Shown: positions 33,592 to 42,591 of the stretch, piece by piece | Position numbering within the stretch: the first letter of the stretch is position 1 | Layout: each line of letters opens with the position of its first letter | Source of the DNA: DATDPM01 sp041498815 | Lineage (GTDB): Bacteria; Pseudomonadota; Alphaproteobacteria; DATDPM01 | Direction of reading: 5' to 3' | Assembly (NCBI GenBank): GCA_041498815.1 | Contig: JBGQJC010000013.1 | Span: 1-49,842 of the forward strand | DNA length: 49,842 nt | Program-made: the position numbers and the translations under genes | The notes under the pieces: model-generated | Databases searched by the model: none | Seen by the model: only the letters and a program-made list of their open reading frames with translations | Told to the model about the DNA's origin: nothing

Positions 33592-35013
33592 ATGCGGCAA
33601 ATCACGGCCGACATATGCATCATCGGCGCCGGCTCGGGCGGGCTGTCGGTGGCCGCCGCCGCGGCCCAGATGGGGGCCAAAACGGTCCTGATCGAGCGGG
33701 CGCGGATGGGGGGCGATTGCCTAAATTACGGCTGCGTCCCGTCCAAATCGCTTTTGGCCGCCGCCCATGCGGCCATGACCGCGCGTAAGGCGCCGAAATT
33801 CGGCGTCGATTGCGGAACGCCGGTCGCGGACAGCGCCCGCGTCTATGCGCACGTCCGTTCCGTCATCGCGGCGATCGCGCCCAACGATTCGGCCGAGCGT
33901 TTCGAGGGCCTGGGCGCGACCGTGATTCGGGCGGGTGCGCGCTTCATAGGCCCGCGCGAGGTCGAGGCGGGGGATTTCCGCATTACCGCGCGGCGATTCG
34001 TGGTCGCGACCGGCTCGTCGCCGATAATCCCGCCCATCCCCGGGCTCGATCGCGTGCCCTATGACACCAACGAAACGATCTTCGAGCGCAGTCAGCTTCC
34101 GCGCAAACTCATCGTCGTCGGCGGCGGGCCGATCGGCATCGAGATGGCCCAAGCCCATCGCGGGCTCGGGATCGAGGTCACGTGCATGGACCGGTCCGGG
34201 ATCCTGCCCAAGGACGATCCCGAGTTGACCGCGATCTTGTGCAAGCTCATGGTCGATGAAGGCATACGCTTCATCGCCAACGCCGCCATCATGGGCGTGG
34301 AAAAGTCTCCGGCGGGCGTCGCACTGACCTACCAACTGGATGGCAAGGACACCCGAATCGAAGGCTCGGATCTTTTGATCGCGACCGGGCGCAAGGCGAA
34401 TGTGGATAAGCTCGGCTTGGAGGCTGCCGGCATCGCCTACACGCCGAAAGGAATCAACGTGGACGCGCGGCTGCGCACCAGCAACAAGCGCGTGTTCGCG
34501 ATCGGCGACGCCGCGGGTCAATTTCAGTTCACCCATATCGCCGGGTACCACGCCGGGATCGTGATCCGCAATGCGCTGTTCCGGATTCCGGCGAAAGTGG
34601 ATTACCGCGCCGTGCCCTGGGTCACCTACACCTCGCCCGAACTCGCCCAAGTCGGGCTTTCCGAGATGGACGCGCGCGCCAAGCAACTTGAAATCCGCGT
34701 GCTGCGCTGGCCCTACCACGACAACGACCGCGCCCAGGCCGAACGCGTGACCGACGGCTTGGTCAAGGTGATTGCAACGCCGCGCGGCAAGGTTCTTGGC
34801 GCCTCGATTCTGGGCGAGCGTGCCGGCGAGCTGATCCAGATTTGGGGGCTTGCGATCCATGCTCGCGTCAAGGTCGGCACGATCGCAGGCATGATCGCGC
34901 CCTATCCGACCTTGGGCGAGGTCAACAAGCGGGCGGCGGGAAGCTTCTACACCGCCGCCATCTTCGGGCCCAGAGTGCGCCGCCTGGTGCGCTTCCTGTC
35001 GCACCTCGGTTAA
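33592..35013 (+). CDS. Mercuric-reductase-like FAD/NAD(P) disulfide oxidoreductase
   Basis: A 473-residue class I flavoprotein disulfide reductase. The ATG at 33592 is chosen because AAGAGG lies about 8 bases upstream; a GTG at 33583 would overlap that site. FAD-binding CIIGAGSGGLSVA opens the protein, followed by the redox pair in GGDCLNYGCVPSKSLL, the NAD(P)-binding IVVGGGPIGIEMAQ, the FAD motif FAIGDAAGQ and a C-terminal dimer domain ending PYPTLGEVNKRAAG. The dihydrolipoyl-type HxxxxE catalytic dyad is not present in usual form. MerA's extra C-terminal Cys pair is absent, so true mercury reduction is unlikely. It follows the TVP38 gene. Confidence 0.88.
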   Translation: MRQITADICIIGAGSGGLSVAAAAAQMGAKTVLIERARMGGDCLNYGCVPSKSLLAAAHAAMTARKAPKFGVDCGTPVADSARVYAHVRSVIAAIAPNDSAERFEGLGATVIRAGARFIGPREVEAGDFRITARRFVVATGSSPIIPPIPGLDRVPYDTNETIFERSQLPRKLIVVGGGPIGIEMAQAHRGLGIEVTCMDRSGILPKDDPELTAILCKLMVDEGIRFIANAAIMGVEKSPAGVALTYQLDGKDTRIEGSDLLIATGRKANVDKLGLEAAGIAYTPKGINVDARLRTSNKRVFAIGDAAGQFQFTHIAGYHAGIVIRNALFRIPAKVDYRAVPWVTYTSPELAQVGLSEMDARAKQLEIRVLRWPYHDNDRAQAERVTDGLVKVIATPRGKVLGASILGERAGELIQIWGLAIHARVKVGTIAGMIAPYPTLGEVNKRAAGSFYTAAIFGPRVRRLVRFLSHLG

Positions 35014-35060
35014 TCGCGCCGCCCGCCGCCAAAGCCCCGGGCGCCCTCCCGGAGCGGTGG

Positions 35061-35066
35061 TATAAT
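35061..35066 (+). promoter_or_regulatory. Perfect TATAAT directly before the histidine kinase ATG
   Basis: TATAAT lies 7 bases before the ATG at 35074, so transcription from it would start at or about the first codon and give a leaderless or nearly leaderless mRNA. No -35 match stands 17 bases upstream (CGGGCG). Confidence 0.4.
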
Positions 35067-35073
35067 CCCCGGT

Positions 35074-36492
35074 ATGGCCGCCTCGAAGTGCCCCTTGCCC
35101 CCGCTTGCGCTCGGGCTTTCCGCCCGGCTCCTCGTCTTGACCATTTTTTTCGTCATGGTGAGCGAGGTCGCGGTCTATGTGCCCTCGATCGCGCGCTACC
35201 GCGCCCAATACCTGGACGAGCGGATCGCCACCGGGCATCTTGCTACTCTCGCCCTCGAAGTCATGCCCGGCCAATCCGTGAGCGGGGAGACGGCGATGAA
35301 GCTCCTCGATCAGGCGGAAGCCTATGGAATCGTGCTGACCGGTCCCGGCCTCGTCAAACGCGCGATCTACCGCAAGATGCCGCCTTTGGCCGATCGCGTG
35401 TTCAACTTGGACGACGCGACCCCATGGATGATGATCGCCGACGCCTTCGACACGTTGGTTCAAAGCCGCAACCGCGTGCTGCGCATTCTCGGCTATTCCG
35501 AGAGAGAGGGCGGGGCGATGATCGAAGTCATCCTCGATGAAACGCCGCTGCGGCTCGCCATGTACAGCTATTCGGTCCGCATCCTCGGTCTTTCGATCGC
35601 CATCGCGCTTTTGACCGCCGGTCTTGTTTTCGTCAGCCTGCAATGGCTGATGGTGCGCCCCATCCGGCATCTGACCGAGAACATGGTCGCCTTCCGCAGC
35701 GATCCCGAGAATCCGGCGCGCATGATTACGCCGGGCAATCGAGGCGATGAAATCGGCATGGCGGAGCGCGAGCTCGCCGTCATGCAGCACGACTTGCGGA
35801 CTGCTTTGACCCAGCGCGCGCGGCTTGCCGCGATCGGGAGCGCGGTCGCCAAGATCAGCCATGACCTGCGAAATATTTTGCAAACCGCGAGCGTGGTGTC
35901 CGACCGGCTTGCCGCGGTCGTCGACCCCGAGGTGGCGAAGATGACGCCGCGGCTCGTCAAGGCGATCGATCGCGCGGTTGCCTTGTGCCAGCACACCCTC
36001 GATTACGCCCGCGACGAACCCCCGGCGCCGCAACGCAGCCGGTTTGCTCTCCGCGCGCTCATCGACGACGTGGGGGCGGACCAGATGCTCGGGGACGGCG
36101 CGCCATTCGCTTGGCAGAACGAGGTGTCAGGCGACATCGAAGTCGCGGCCGACCGCGACCAGTTGTTCCGGGCGCTGGCGAATCTGACTCGCAACGCCGC
36201 CGAGGCGGGGGCCAAGCACATCCGGGTAGCGGCGGGGATACACGACGGAATGATCGAGGTGACGGTCGCCGACGACGGACCGGGCCTGCTCGCCAAGGCG
36301 CGCGAGAATCTGTTCCAGCCCTTCATCGGCTCGGCGCGCTCGGGCGGCACCGGGCTCGGCCTCGTGATCGCGCGTGAGATCCTGCGCGCCCATGGCGGCG
36401 ACATCGCGCTCGCCGAATCCTCGGAGCGGGGTACGGTTTTCCGCCTCGGCCTGCCTTTTCCGCCCGAGAATCCCGGAAAGGCACCCGGCTAG
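35074..36492 (+). CDS. Sensor histidine kinase (orphan)
   Basis: A 472-residue membrane kinase. TM1 about 16-38, a periplasmic sensor region about 39-165, TM2 about 168-190, HAMP about 191-245, HisKA about 250-315 with the phospho-acceptor in KISHDLRN (His263), and an ATPase domain with N box LTRNAAEAG, G1 DDGPGL and G2 GGTGLGL. It would sense an external or envelope signal and phosphorylate a response regulator. No regulator gene adjoins it. The stop overlaps the convergent ggt stop by 3 bases. Signal and partner are unknown. Confidence 0.9.
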   Translation: MAASKCPLPPLALGLSARLLVLTIFFVMVSEVAVYVPSIARYRAQYLDERIATGHLATLALEVMPGQSVSGETAMKLLDQAEAYGIVLTGPGLVKRAIYRKMPPLADRVFNLDDATPWMMIADAFDTLVQSRNRVLRILGYSEREGGAMIEVILDETPLRLAMYSYSVRILGLSIAIALLTAGLVFVSLQWLMVRPIRHLTENMVAFRSDPENPARMITPGNRGDEIGMAERELAVMQHDLRTALTQRARLAAIGSAVAKISHDLRNILQTASVVSDRLAAVVDPEVAKMTPRLVKAIDRAVALCQHTLDYARDEPPAPQRSRFALRALIDDVGADQMLGDGAPFAWQNEVSGDIEVAADRDQLFRALANLTRNAAEAGAKHIRVAAGIHDGMIEVTVADDGPGLLAKARENLFQPFIGSARSGGTGLGLVIAREILRAHGGDIALAESSERGTVFRLGLPFPPENPGKAPG

Positions 36493-38240
36493 TCTTTGCG
36501 CACCGCGCCCTCGCGGCGCAAATCGGCCCCGCCCGCAAGCCCCTTCGCCGTAATCGCGATGCCCTGAAGCCCGCTGTTGAGTTGGCGAGTCTCGACCTTG
36601 TGGCCCATGGCGGCGAGGCCGCCGTTGAGGCTCTCAAGGGGCGTTCCGGCTTCGAGTTCGAGGGTCCCGGTCCGATCCACGAAATTGGGCAGGTCAATCG
36701 CCTGCTGGATATCGAGATTCCAGTCGATCGTCCCGACGATGACCTTCAGCACATAGTCGATGATGTTCTGGCCGCCGGGCGACCCGACGGCAAGCCGGAG
36801 TCGATTGTTGGGATCGAATACGAATGTGGGCGCCATGGTGCTCAGCGGCCGCTTGCCGGGGGCCGGGGCATTGGCGGCGGTCCGGCCTTCCGTCTCGGGC
36901 CGGAACGCGAAATCCGTGAGCTCGTTGTTGAGCAGAAAGCCGCGCACCATGAGCCGCGAGCCGAACTCGGTCTGGATGCTGGAGGTGAGTGCTACGGCAT
37001 TCCCCTCGCGGTCCACGACGCTAAAATGGGTGGTGGAGGTAACGGGTGCCCGCACGGGTACGGCGCCGAACGAGCCACCGGACATGACGCCCGGCCGCAC
37101 GCGGTCCAGGGCATGGTTTGGCGAAATCAGCGCGGCGCGGCGTGCCAGGTAACCGCGCTCCAGCATAAGTCCCACTGGCGCCGCGACGAAATCTGGATCG
37201 CCCAAGTAGTAATTCCGGTCGGCGAAGGCAAGCCGGCTCGCTTCCGCGATGAGATGCACGGATTGGGGCTGTTCCGGGCCGAGCGACTCGAGATCGAAAG
37301 ATTGAAGGATGCCGAGGGCCTCGAGCAAGGTGACCCCGCCCGAGCTCGGCGGCGGCACGCCGCAAATCCGGTATTCCCGGTAATCGCCGCACACCGGCGC
37401 CCGGCGTTGTGCCCGGTAGGCCGCGAGATCGGATTCGGCAAGCCGGCCGGGATTGATGGGTGACGCGGCTGCGGCCCGCACGATATCGTGCGCGATCGGA
37501 CCCTGATAAAAAACTCCCGCGCCCTTTGCCGCGATCGCGCGCAAGGTTTCGGCCAGCTCCGGATTCTTCAGGACTTCGCCGACGTCCCGCGGGCTTCCGT
37601 CGGAGTGAAAGAAATAGCGCGCCGCTTCGGGAAAGGTTTTCAGTTTCTCATCTCCGGCTATCAGCATGTAAAGCCGGGGCGAAACCGGAAAACCGTCTTC
37701 GGCCAATTTGATCGCGGGGGCGAACAAATCGCGCCACGCGATATGTCCATGATCGCGGTGCGCCAGTTCCAGCATGGCGGCAAGCCCCGGCACGCCGGCC
37801 GCCAGCCCGCCCACGGCAACGGAGTCGAATTCCCGCGGCGTTCCGTCCGGCGCCAGGAACATATCGGCGCTTGTAGCCATTGGCGCCGTTTCGCGGCCGT
37901 CATAGGCCGTCACGTCGCCGGAACCCGCGTCGTAATAAAGAAGGAATCCGCCGCCGCCGATGCCCGACGATTGGGGCTCGACCAGGTTCAAGACCATCTG
38001 CATCGCGATCGCGGCATCGACGGCGTTGCCGCCCTTTGCCAGCACGTCGCGGCCGACATCGGCTGCAAGGGGATTGGCCGCAGCCGCCATGAAATGGGGC
38101 TCCCCTCCGGCCTGAAACGCCCGTGTAATTGCGGGTGCCGCAATCGGCGCGCAGGCCGCGAGAAGCGGCGCCGCAACGATTGCGGCCGTGAGGACGCGCC
38201 GCAAGACCGCGCCGAAAATTTGAGGAGGATCAAGGCGCAT
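36489..38240 (-). CDS. ggt: Gamma-glutamyltransferase, lipoprotein form
   Basis: A 583-residue Ntn-hydrolase precursor. The signal peptide ends in a lipobox (PLLAACAP), so the mature protein should be lipidated and held in the periplasm. Large-subunit landmarks include GGNAVDAAIA and SSGIGGGGFLLYYD. The autoprocessing site and nucleophile lie in TSTTHFSVVDREGN, where the second Thr begins the small subunit, and the oxyanion/binding motif is GSPGGQNIIDYV. It cleaves glutathione and other gamma-glutamyl compounds. ATG at 38240 places the signal peptide at the start. Confidence 0.92.
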   Translation of the reverse strand: MRLDPPQIFGAVLRRVLTAAIVAAPLLAACAPIAAPAITRAFQAGGEPHFMAAAANPLAADVGRDVLAKGGNAVDAAIAMQMVLNLVEPQSSGIGGGGFLLYYDAGSGDVTAYDGRETAPMATSADMFLAPDGTPREFDSVAVGGLAAGVPGLAAMLELAHRDHGHIAWRDLFAPAIKLAEDGFPVSPRLYMLIAGDEKLKTFPEAARYFFHSDGSPRDVGEVLKNPELAETLRAIAAKGAGVFYQGPIAHDIVRAAAASPINPGRLAESDLAAYRAQRRAPVCGDYREYRICGVPPPSSGGVTLLEALGILQSFDLESLGPEQPQSVHLIAEASRLAFADRNYYLGDPDFVAAPVGLMLERGYLARRAALISPNHALDRVRPGVMSGGSFGAVPVRAPVTSTTHFSVVDREGNAVALTSSIQTEFGSRLMVRGFLLNNELTDFAFRPETEGRTAANAPAPGKRPLSTMAPTFVFDPNNRLRLAVGSPGGQNIIDYVLKVIVGTIDWNLDIQQAIDLPNFVDRTGTLELEAGTPLESLNGGLAAMGHKVETRQLNSGLQGIAITAKGLAGGADLRREGAVRKD

Positions 38241-38385
38241 TCGCGGATGCAATGATACCCGATGATAGAGTAGGGCGCAGCCCGGGGCGCGCACCCCTTG
38301 AATCGGAAGGCCGCGTCGTGATTGGGTCAAGGACCGTGCGATTGGGGCCGGCCGGGCGCCGCGCGCGTAAAAGAGGGGGATAAGC

Positions 38386-38829
38386 ATGCTCGCCGGTATC
38401 ATCGCCTCGATCATCCTCGTCGGCATGACGCTGTTGATCCATTACGAGATCCTGCGCCTTGCCTCGGCCATTGTGCCGGTACTTCCAATACCTCTGCGCA
38501 TGCGGGTCGTGTTCGTGGTGTTCTCGGCCTTTCTCGCCCATACGATCGAGGTGTGGCTCTATGCCGCCGCATTTTACGTCTTCATAGAAGTGCTCAACTT
38601 CGGGTCCTTCGGCGGCGGGATGATGGCGGACTGGCGCGACTACGTCTATTTCTCGGCCATCACCTATACCTCGCTCGGGCTCGGCGATGTATTTCCGCTC
38701 GGCGCGGCGCGGCTGCTGACCGGCGTCGAGGCGTTGAACGGTTTGGTCATGATCGGCTGGTCGGCGTCTTTCACCTATCTCATGATGGAGCGGCTCTGGC
38801 CGCTTCATATGCAAGGCCGCGGCAAATAG
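38386..38829 (+). CDS. Small two-pore-helix ion channel (Ion_trans_2-like)
   Basis: A 147-residue membrane protein with a strong GAGGGGGA ribosome site before the ATG. Helices span about 3-25 and 42-68; a pore-loop with filter-like TYTSLGLGDVFP (about 92-103) is followed by a last helix (about 110-135). The filter reads GLG in place of the GYG/GFG of potassium channels, so ion selectivity cannot be inferred. There is no regulatory domain. It is divergent from ggt and upstream of panB. Confidence 0.8.
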   Translation: MLAGIIASIILVGMTLLIHYEILRLASAIVPVLPIPLRMRVVFVVFSAFLAHTIEVWLYAAAFYVFIEVLNFGSFGGGMMADWRDYVYFSAITYTSLGLGDVFPLGAARLLTGVEALNGLVMIGWSASFTYLMMERLWPLHMQGRGK

Positions 38830-38947
38830 GCGCGCGGTTCCCGGGCCCGTCGGCCGGCCCGCGGCCGGTACAGCTGGAAGGCCACTTCCCCCGGGGGGCC
38901 ATTTGCAGTAGAAAAACGGCGCGCCTGAGACGCCCCGAAACCCCGGA

Positions 38948-39829
38948 GTGACGGCATTGAGCGCGATCGGCCACATCCGCAGGATCACGGTTCCCGATAT
39001 TGCCGCGCGTAAGGGCGGCGAGCGGATCGTTTGTTTGACCGCTTACACGGCCCTGACCGCGAAGCTCGTCGATCCCTTCGTCGATATCCTGCTGGTCGGC
39101 GATTCGCTCGGCATGGTGCTATACGGCTTCGAGACCACGCTCCCCGTGACGCTCGACATGATGGTTCTGCACGGCGCTTCCGTGGTGCGCGGTTCGGAGC
39201 ACGCCTGCGTGGTGATCGACCTTCCCTTTGCCTCGTACCAGCGGTCGCCGCGCTCCGCCTTCCGCGCCGCCGCAACCGTGATGGCCGGAACCGGCTGCGC
39301 CGCGGTCAAGATCGAGGGCGGCGTCGAAATGGCGGAGACCGTCGCCTTCCTGGCCGCGCGCGGGATTCCGGTCTTGGGTCATGTCGGGTTGCAGCCGCAA
39401 TCGGTGATGAAAACCGGCGGCTACCGGGCGCGAGGAAAAACCGATAAGGAAGCGGCCCGCCTCTTGGCCGACGCCAAGGCGATCGCGGACGCCGGGGCTT
39501 TCGCGCTCGTGATCGAAGGGACCGTGGAACCGGTCGCGCGCCGGATCACGGAAGCGGTCGCGATCCCGACCATCGGGATCGGCGCGTCGCCCGCCTGCGA
39601 CGGCCAGGTCCTGGTGACCGAGGATATGGCGGGTTTGACGCCGGGTGTAAGCCCTCGCTTCGTCAAGCGTTACGCCGATTTGGGCCGCGACCTCGCGGCT
39701 GCCGCGGAATCTTTTGCCCGCGACGTGCGCGAAGGCAACTTCCCGCAGCCCGAGCATTGCTACGGCGCCGGGCGCGACTCCCCGGCACCTTTCCGCAAGG
39801 GTCCGGGAAAACACGCCGGCGAAAGGTGA
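38948..39829 (+). CDS. panB: 3-methyl-2-oxobutanoate hydroxymethyltransferase
   Basis: A 293-residue enzyme that makes ketopantoate, the first step of pantothenate synthesis. Conserved metal and substrate residues lie in LLVGDSLGMV, VKIEGGVEMA and LGHVGLQPQSV, and the closing IGIGASPACDGQVL is typical. The start is uncertain: GTG at 38948 overlaps its own GGAG, whereas a TTG at 38957 stands 8 bases after that GGAG and is better spaced. It lies just before panC on the same strand. Confidence 0.93.
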   Translation: MTALSAIGHIRRITVPDIAARKGGERIVCLTAYTALTAKLVDPFVDILLVGDSLGMVLYGFETTLPVTLDMMVLHGASVVRGSEHACVVIDLPFASYQRSPRSAFRAAATVMAGTGCAAVKIEGGVEMAETVAFLAARGIPVLGHVGLQPQSVMKTGGYRARGKTDKEAARLLADAKAIADAGAFALVIEGTVEPVARRITEAVAIPTIGIGASPACDGQVLVTEDMAGLTPGVSPRFVKRYADLGRDLAAAAESFARDVREGNFPQPEHCYGAGRDSPAPFRKGPGKHAGER

Positions 39830-39880
39830 TTTCGCCCGAGCGGCGTTCCGTCACGCGAATTTCTTGAAAGCGTGCCCGTC

Positions 39881-40735
39881 ATGGAAACGCTGAAAAGCGT
39901 CGCCGCGATACGCGGCACAATCGCAAGCTGGCGGAGCACCGGCGGCCGCATCGGCCTCGTCCCGACCATGGGCGCGCTTCACGCCGGCCACATGGCGCTG
40001 GTGGTGAGAGCGCGGGAAACCTGCCGGCGCGTCGTCGTCAGCATCTTCGTCAATCCCGCCCAGTTCGGGCCGGGCGAGGATTTCGCGGCCTACCCGAGCG
40101 ATCCGGCCGGCGATGCCGCGAAGCTCGAGGCCGCCGGCGTCGATGCGCTGTTCGCGCCAGAGGCCGCCGAAATCTTCGGCGACGGCTTTTCGACCGCGGT
40201 GCGGGTCAAAGGCATGACGGAGGGATTATGCGGCGCCTTCCGCCCGCTGCATTTCGAGGGGGTCACGACGGTCGTGACCAAGCTTTTGTTGCAGGTGCAA
40301 CCCGACGCCGCCTTTTTCGGCGAGAAGGATTATCAGCAGCTTCAGGTGATCAAGCGCCTGGTGCGCGATCTCGATATCCCGGTTGCCATCGAAGCCGTTG
40401 CGACCGTGCGCGAGGCGGACGGCTTGGCGCTGTCTTCGCGCAACGCCTATCTGTCGCAAGCCGAGCGCCGCATTGCGCCCATGCTTTATCGCACGTTGCA
40501 ATCGGTGGCGGAAACTCTCGGCCGGCGCGCCGAACGCCCCGAGATTGCCGAAACAACGGCGCGCGCGAAGCGCGACTTGATCGCCGCCGGATTCTCGAGC
40601 GTCGATTACGTCGAGATTCGCGACGCCGAAACGCTCGAACCCGTCGCCGATCTGACCCGTCCCGCGCGGGTTCTTGCCGCCGCCCGGCTCGGACACACGC
40701 GGCTTATCGACAACGTGGCGGTCAGTCCCCGCTAG
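39881..40735 (+). CDS. panC: Pantothenate synthetase (pantoate-beta-alanine ligase)
   Basis: A 284-residue ligase joining pantoate and beta-alanine with ATP. The nucleotide-binding motifs PTMGALHAGHMALV (HIGH-like) and LSSRNAYLS (KMSKS-like) are intact, as is FVNPAQFGPGEDF. ATG at 39881 has GAAAG about 10 bases upstream; a GTG at 39872 is possible but poorly spaced. Its end overlaps the convergent gpt end by 14 bases. Confidence 0.95.
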   Translation: METLKSVAAIRGTIASWRSTGGRIGLVPTMGALHAGHMALVVRARETCRRVVVSIFVNPAQFGPGEDFAAYPSDPAGDAAKLEAAGVDALFAPEAAEIFGDGFSTAVRVKGMTEGLCGAFRPLHFEGVTTVVTKLLLQVQPDAAFFGEKDYQQLQVIKRLVRDLDIPVAIEAVATVREADGLALSSRNAYLSQAERRIAPMLYRTLQSVAETLGRRAERPEIAETTARAKRDLIAAGFSSVDYVEIRDAETLEPVADLTRPARVLAAARLGHTRLIDNVAVSPR

Positions 40736-41168
40736 AGTCCCACGGAAACGCGATCCAGGTATCTTCGCTCACGCTCGAAACCGAGGTGTCGGCAAACGGC
40801 ACTCCCAGCGGCTTCGTATAAAGCACGGCGTAATGGGCGCGCGGCAGAAGCGCGCGGATCGCGCGGATCGTATTCCCGGTATCGGCCAGATCGTCCACGA
40901 CCACCAACCCGGCGCCATCCCCCGCGATCTTCTTCAGAACCGTGACATCGCCGCGCTCTCGGTCGCGGTATGAGGCGACGCAGACCGTGTCCACCATCCG
41001 GATCTTGAGCGCGCGCGCGACGATCGCGGCGGGAACGAGCCCGCCCCGCGCGATCGCCACAATGCCCGAGAAGGGTCCAAGGCCGGATAGCCGGCGCGCC
41101 AGCTCGCGGGCGTCGCGGTCGATGTCCTCCCAGGAAAGAGGAAGCGTGCGGGTGTACGGTCCGGTCAT
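40722..41168 (-). CDS. gpt: Xanthine phosphoribosyltransferase
   Basis: A 148-residue purine salvage enzyme, close to E. coli Gpt in length. The PRPP-binding loop is VVVDDLADTGNT (about 88-99), with the opening LPLSWEDIDRDARELARRL and IVAIARGGLVPA typical of XGPRT. It converts xanthine and guanine to their nucleotides at the membrane face or in the cytoplasm. ATG at 41168. Confidence 0.9.
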   Translation of the reverse strand: MTGPYTRTLPLSWEDIDRDARELARRLSGLGPFSGIVAIARGGLVPAAIVARALKIRMVDTVCVASYRDRERGDVTVLKKIAGDGAGLVVVDDLADTGNTIRAIRALLPRAHYAVLYTKPLGVPFADTSVSSVSEDTWIAFPWDSSGD

Positions 41169-41217
41169 GCCGGCTCGTCCCGCCGCAGTGGGCCAGAGTG
41201 CCGCCCCGGATAGACGA

Positions 41218-41238
41218 CCGGCGCCTTGAGGGCGCCGG
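41218..41238. terminator. Perfect 8-bp hairpin downstream of the lipoprotein gene
   Basis: CCGGCGCC, loop TTGAG, GGCGCCGG. It lies 31 bases after the stop of the lipoprotein gene (minus strand) and 50 bases before gpt begins. There is no U-run in either direction, so termination would have to rely on the stem alone or on Rho. Confidence 0.45.
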
Positions 41239-41268
41239 CGTCCAAATCAAACGAAAGCCGTAAAGCGC

Positions 41269-42591
41269 TCACCGGACGTAGAGATGGACCTCGTTGCTGG
41301 TGGCGGTCGCGCTGGTCGCCGCCGATAGCGCAATCCGGTCCGCCGGCAGGCCCATGGAATTGAGCGCACGCAAAACGCTTTCGGCGTTCTTGCGCGCCGC
41401 CGTCACGTTGATCGCGGCCCTGGCCGCATTGCCCTGCGTGGCGCTGACGGCGACGAGATCGAAGCTGGCGTCGGGCCGGCGGTCCAAGGTCTGGCTCACG
41501 GCGCTGTAAAGCGCTTGCTCGTATTCCACCTTCGGCCGGTCGAAGCGGATCACGACCAGCGGCCGCCGGTTGGCCACCCCAAAGGACTGGCCGGCGGCGC
41601 CCATGGGTCCGGGTGTGGCGTTACGAAACGCGCGGTTGGACAAGCTTTGCCCGTAGAGCTCGCCGTTGTTGATGGCGAGCGACAACGTGGACAAGTTGCC
41701 GCGCTCGCGGGTCACGTATTCGCTTTGGCGCCGCACGTCGTTGCTCAATTCGTTGAGCAGACGGTCGATCAGCACCACGGTACGATTGGTTTCGTCCTCG
41801 AGGATCGCCAACTGGCGGTGATCCTCATCGACCGCGCCCGAGAGGCCGTAGGCGGCGCGGACGCTTTCCAAAAGGAACGACGACATCGCCGAATCGGCGG
41901 TGACCTTGGTCTCGAGGCTGTTCATGCCGGCGATATCGGTATCGAGCCGGTCGAGATCGGATTGTGCCTCGTTCCACTGCTGCACCAGCACGGGATTGCC
42001 GGGAGTGGTTCCGACCTGAAGCCGGGCGCTGACCGCGGCGACGATGCCGTGATAGGCCTGGGAATGCTGCACGGTGGTGTTGCGCAATTGCTGCAGATCC
42101 GTGTTATGGGCCGAGATCGCCGCCTGCATATTGATGAGATCCTGACGGAGTTGAACCACCTTGCCGCCGACATAAGTTCCCGTCGGCGAGCCCGGCGAGG
42201 GCGGCGTCGGCTGGAAATTGGTGGTGCCGAGAGGCGGCGGAGCCGGCGGCGCGCCCGGATAGGCGCCCGGCTGTCCCGGTGGCGGCATCGGCTGACCCGG
42301 CGGCGGTTGATATCCCGGCGGCGGATAACCCGGCGGCGGCTGATACCCCGGCGGCGGCGGTGGATAACCCGGTGGCGGTTGCTGTCCCGCTTGCTGCGGC
42401 ATGGGCTGCTGCTGCGCCTGAGGCGCACCCTGAGGGGGTGCCGGCTGCGGCGGCGGAACTTGGACGACTTCCGGCTGCGACTTCTCGTCGTCGGACGGCC
42501 ACACCATATCGCCCAGGTCTTCAAAGACCGAGCACCCGCCGAGCATGAGCACGGCGGAAATCACAACCGCTTTAATTTTCAACTGAGCCAT
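41269..42591 (-). CDS. Lipoprotein with Pro/Gln/Gly-rich repeat region
   Basis: A 440-residue protein with a lipoprotein signal (LMLGGCSVFEDLG). Residues about 45-135 are a low-complexity, repetitive stretch of PPPGY, PPGYQ and PPPGQ units. A helical region follows (about 150-330), then a C-terminal segment with an OmpA-like tail (AESVLRALNSMGLPADRI, then EVHLYVR). The likely place is the periplasmic side of the inner or outer membrane; the PPGY-type repeat could act as a spacer through peptidoglycan. No enzymatic motif was found. Related proteins occur in other Rhodospirillales-like genomes, but their function is unknown to me. Confidence 0.8.
   Translation of the reverse strand: MAQLKIKAVVISAVLMLGGCSVFEDLGDMVWPSDDEKSQPEVVQVPPPQPAPPQGAPQAQQQPMPQQAGQQPPPGYPPPPPGYQPPPGYPPPGYQPPPGQPMPPPGQPGAYPGAPPAPPPLGTTNFQPTPPSPGSPTGTYVGGKVVQLRQDLINMQAAISAHNTDLQQLRNTTVQHSQAYHGIVAAVSARLQVGTTPGNPVLVQQWNEAQSDLDRLDTDIAGMNSLETKVTADSAMSSFLLESVRAAYGLSGAVDEDHRQLAILEDETNRTVVLIDRLLNELSNDVRRQSEYVTRERGNLSTLSLAINNGELYGQSLSNRAFRNATPGPMGAAGQSFGVANRRPLVVIRFDRPKVEYEQALYSAVSQTLDRRPDASFDLVAVSATQGNAARAAINVTAARKNAESVLRALNSMGLPADRIALSAATSATATSNEVHLYVR

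Noticed and set aside
33721..36033. A very long open frame on the minus strand across the flavoprotein and kinase genes
   Set aside because: It is antisense to two well-supported genes and has no recognisable domain; GC-rich codons keep antisense frames open.
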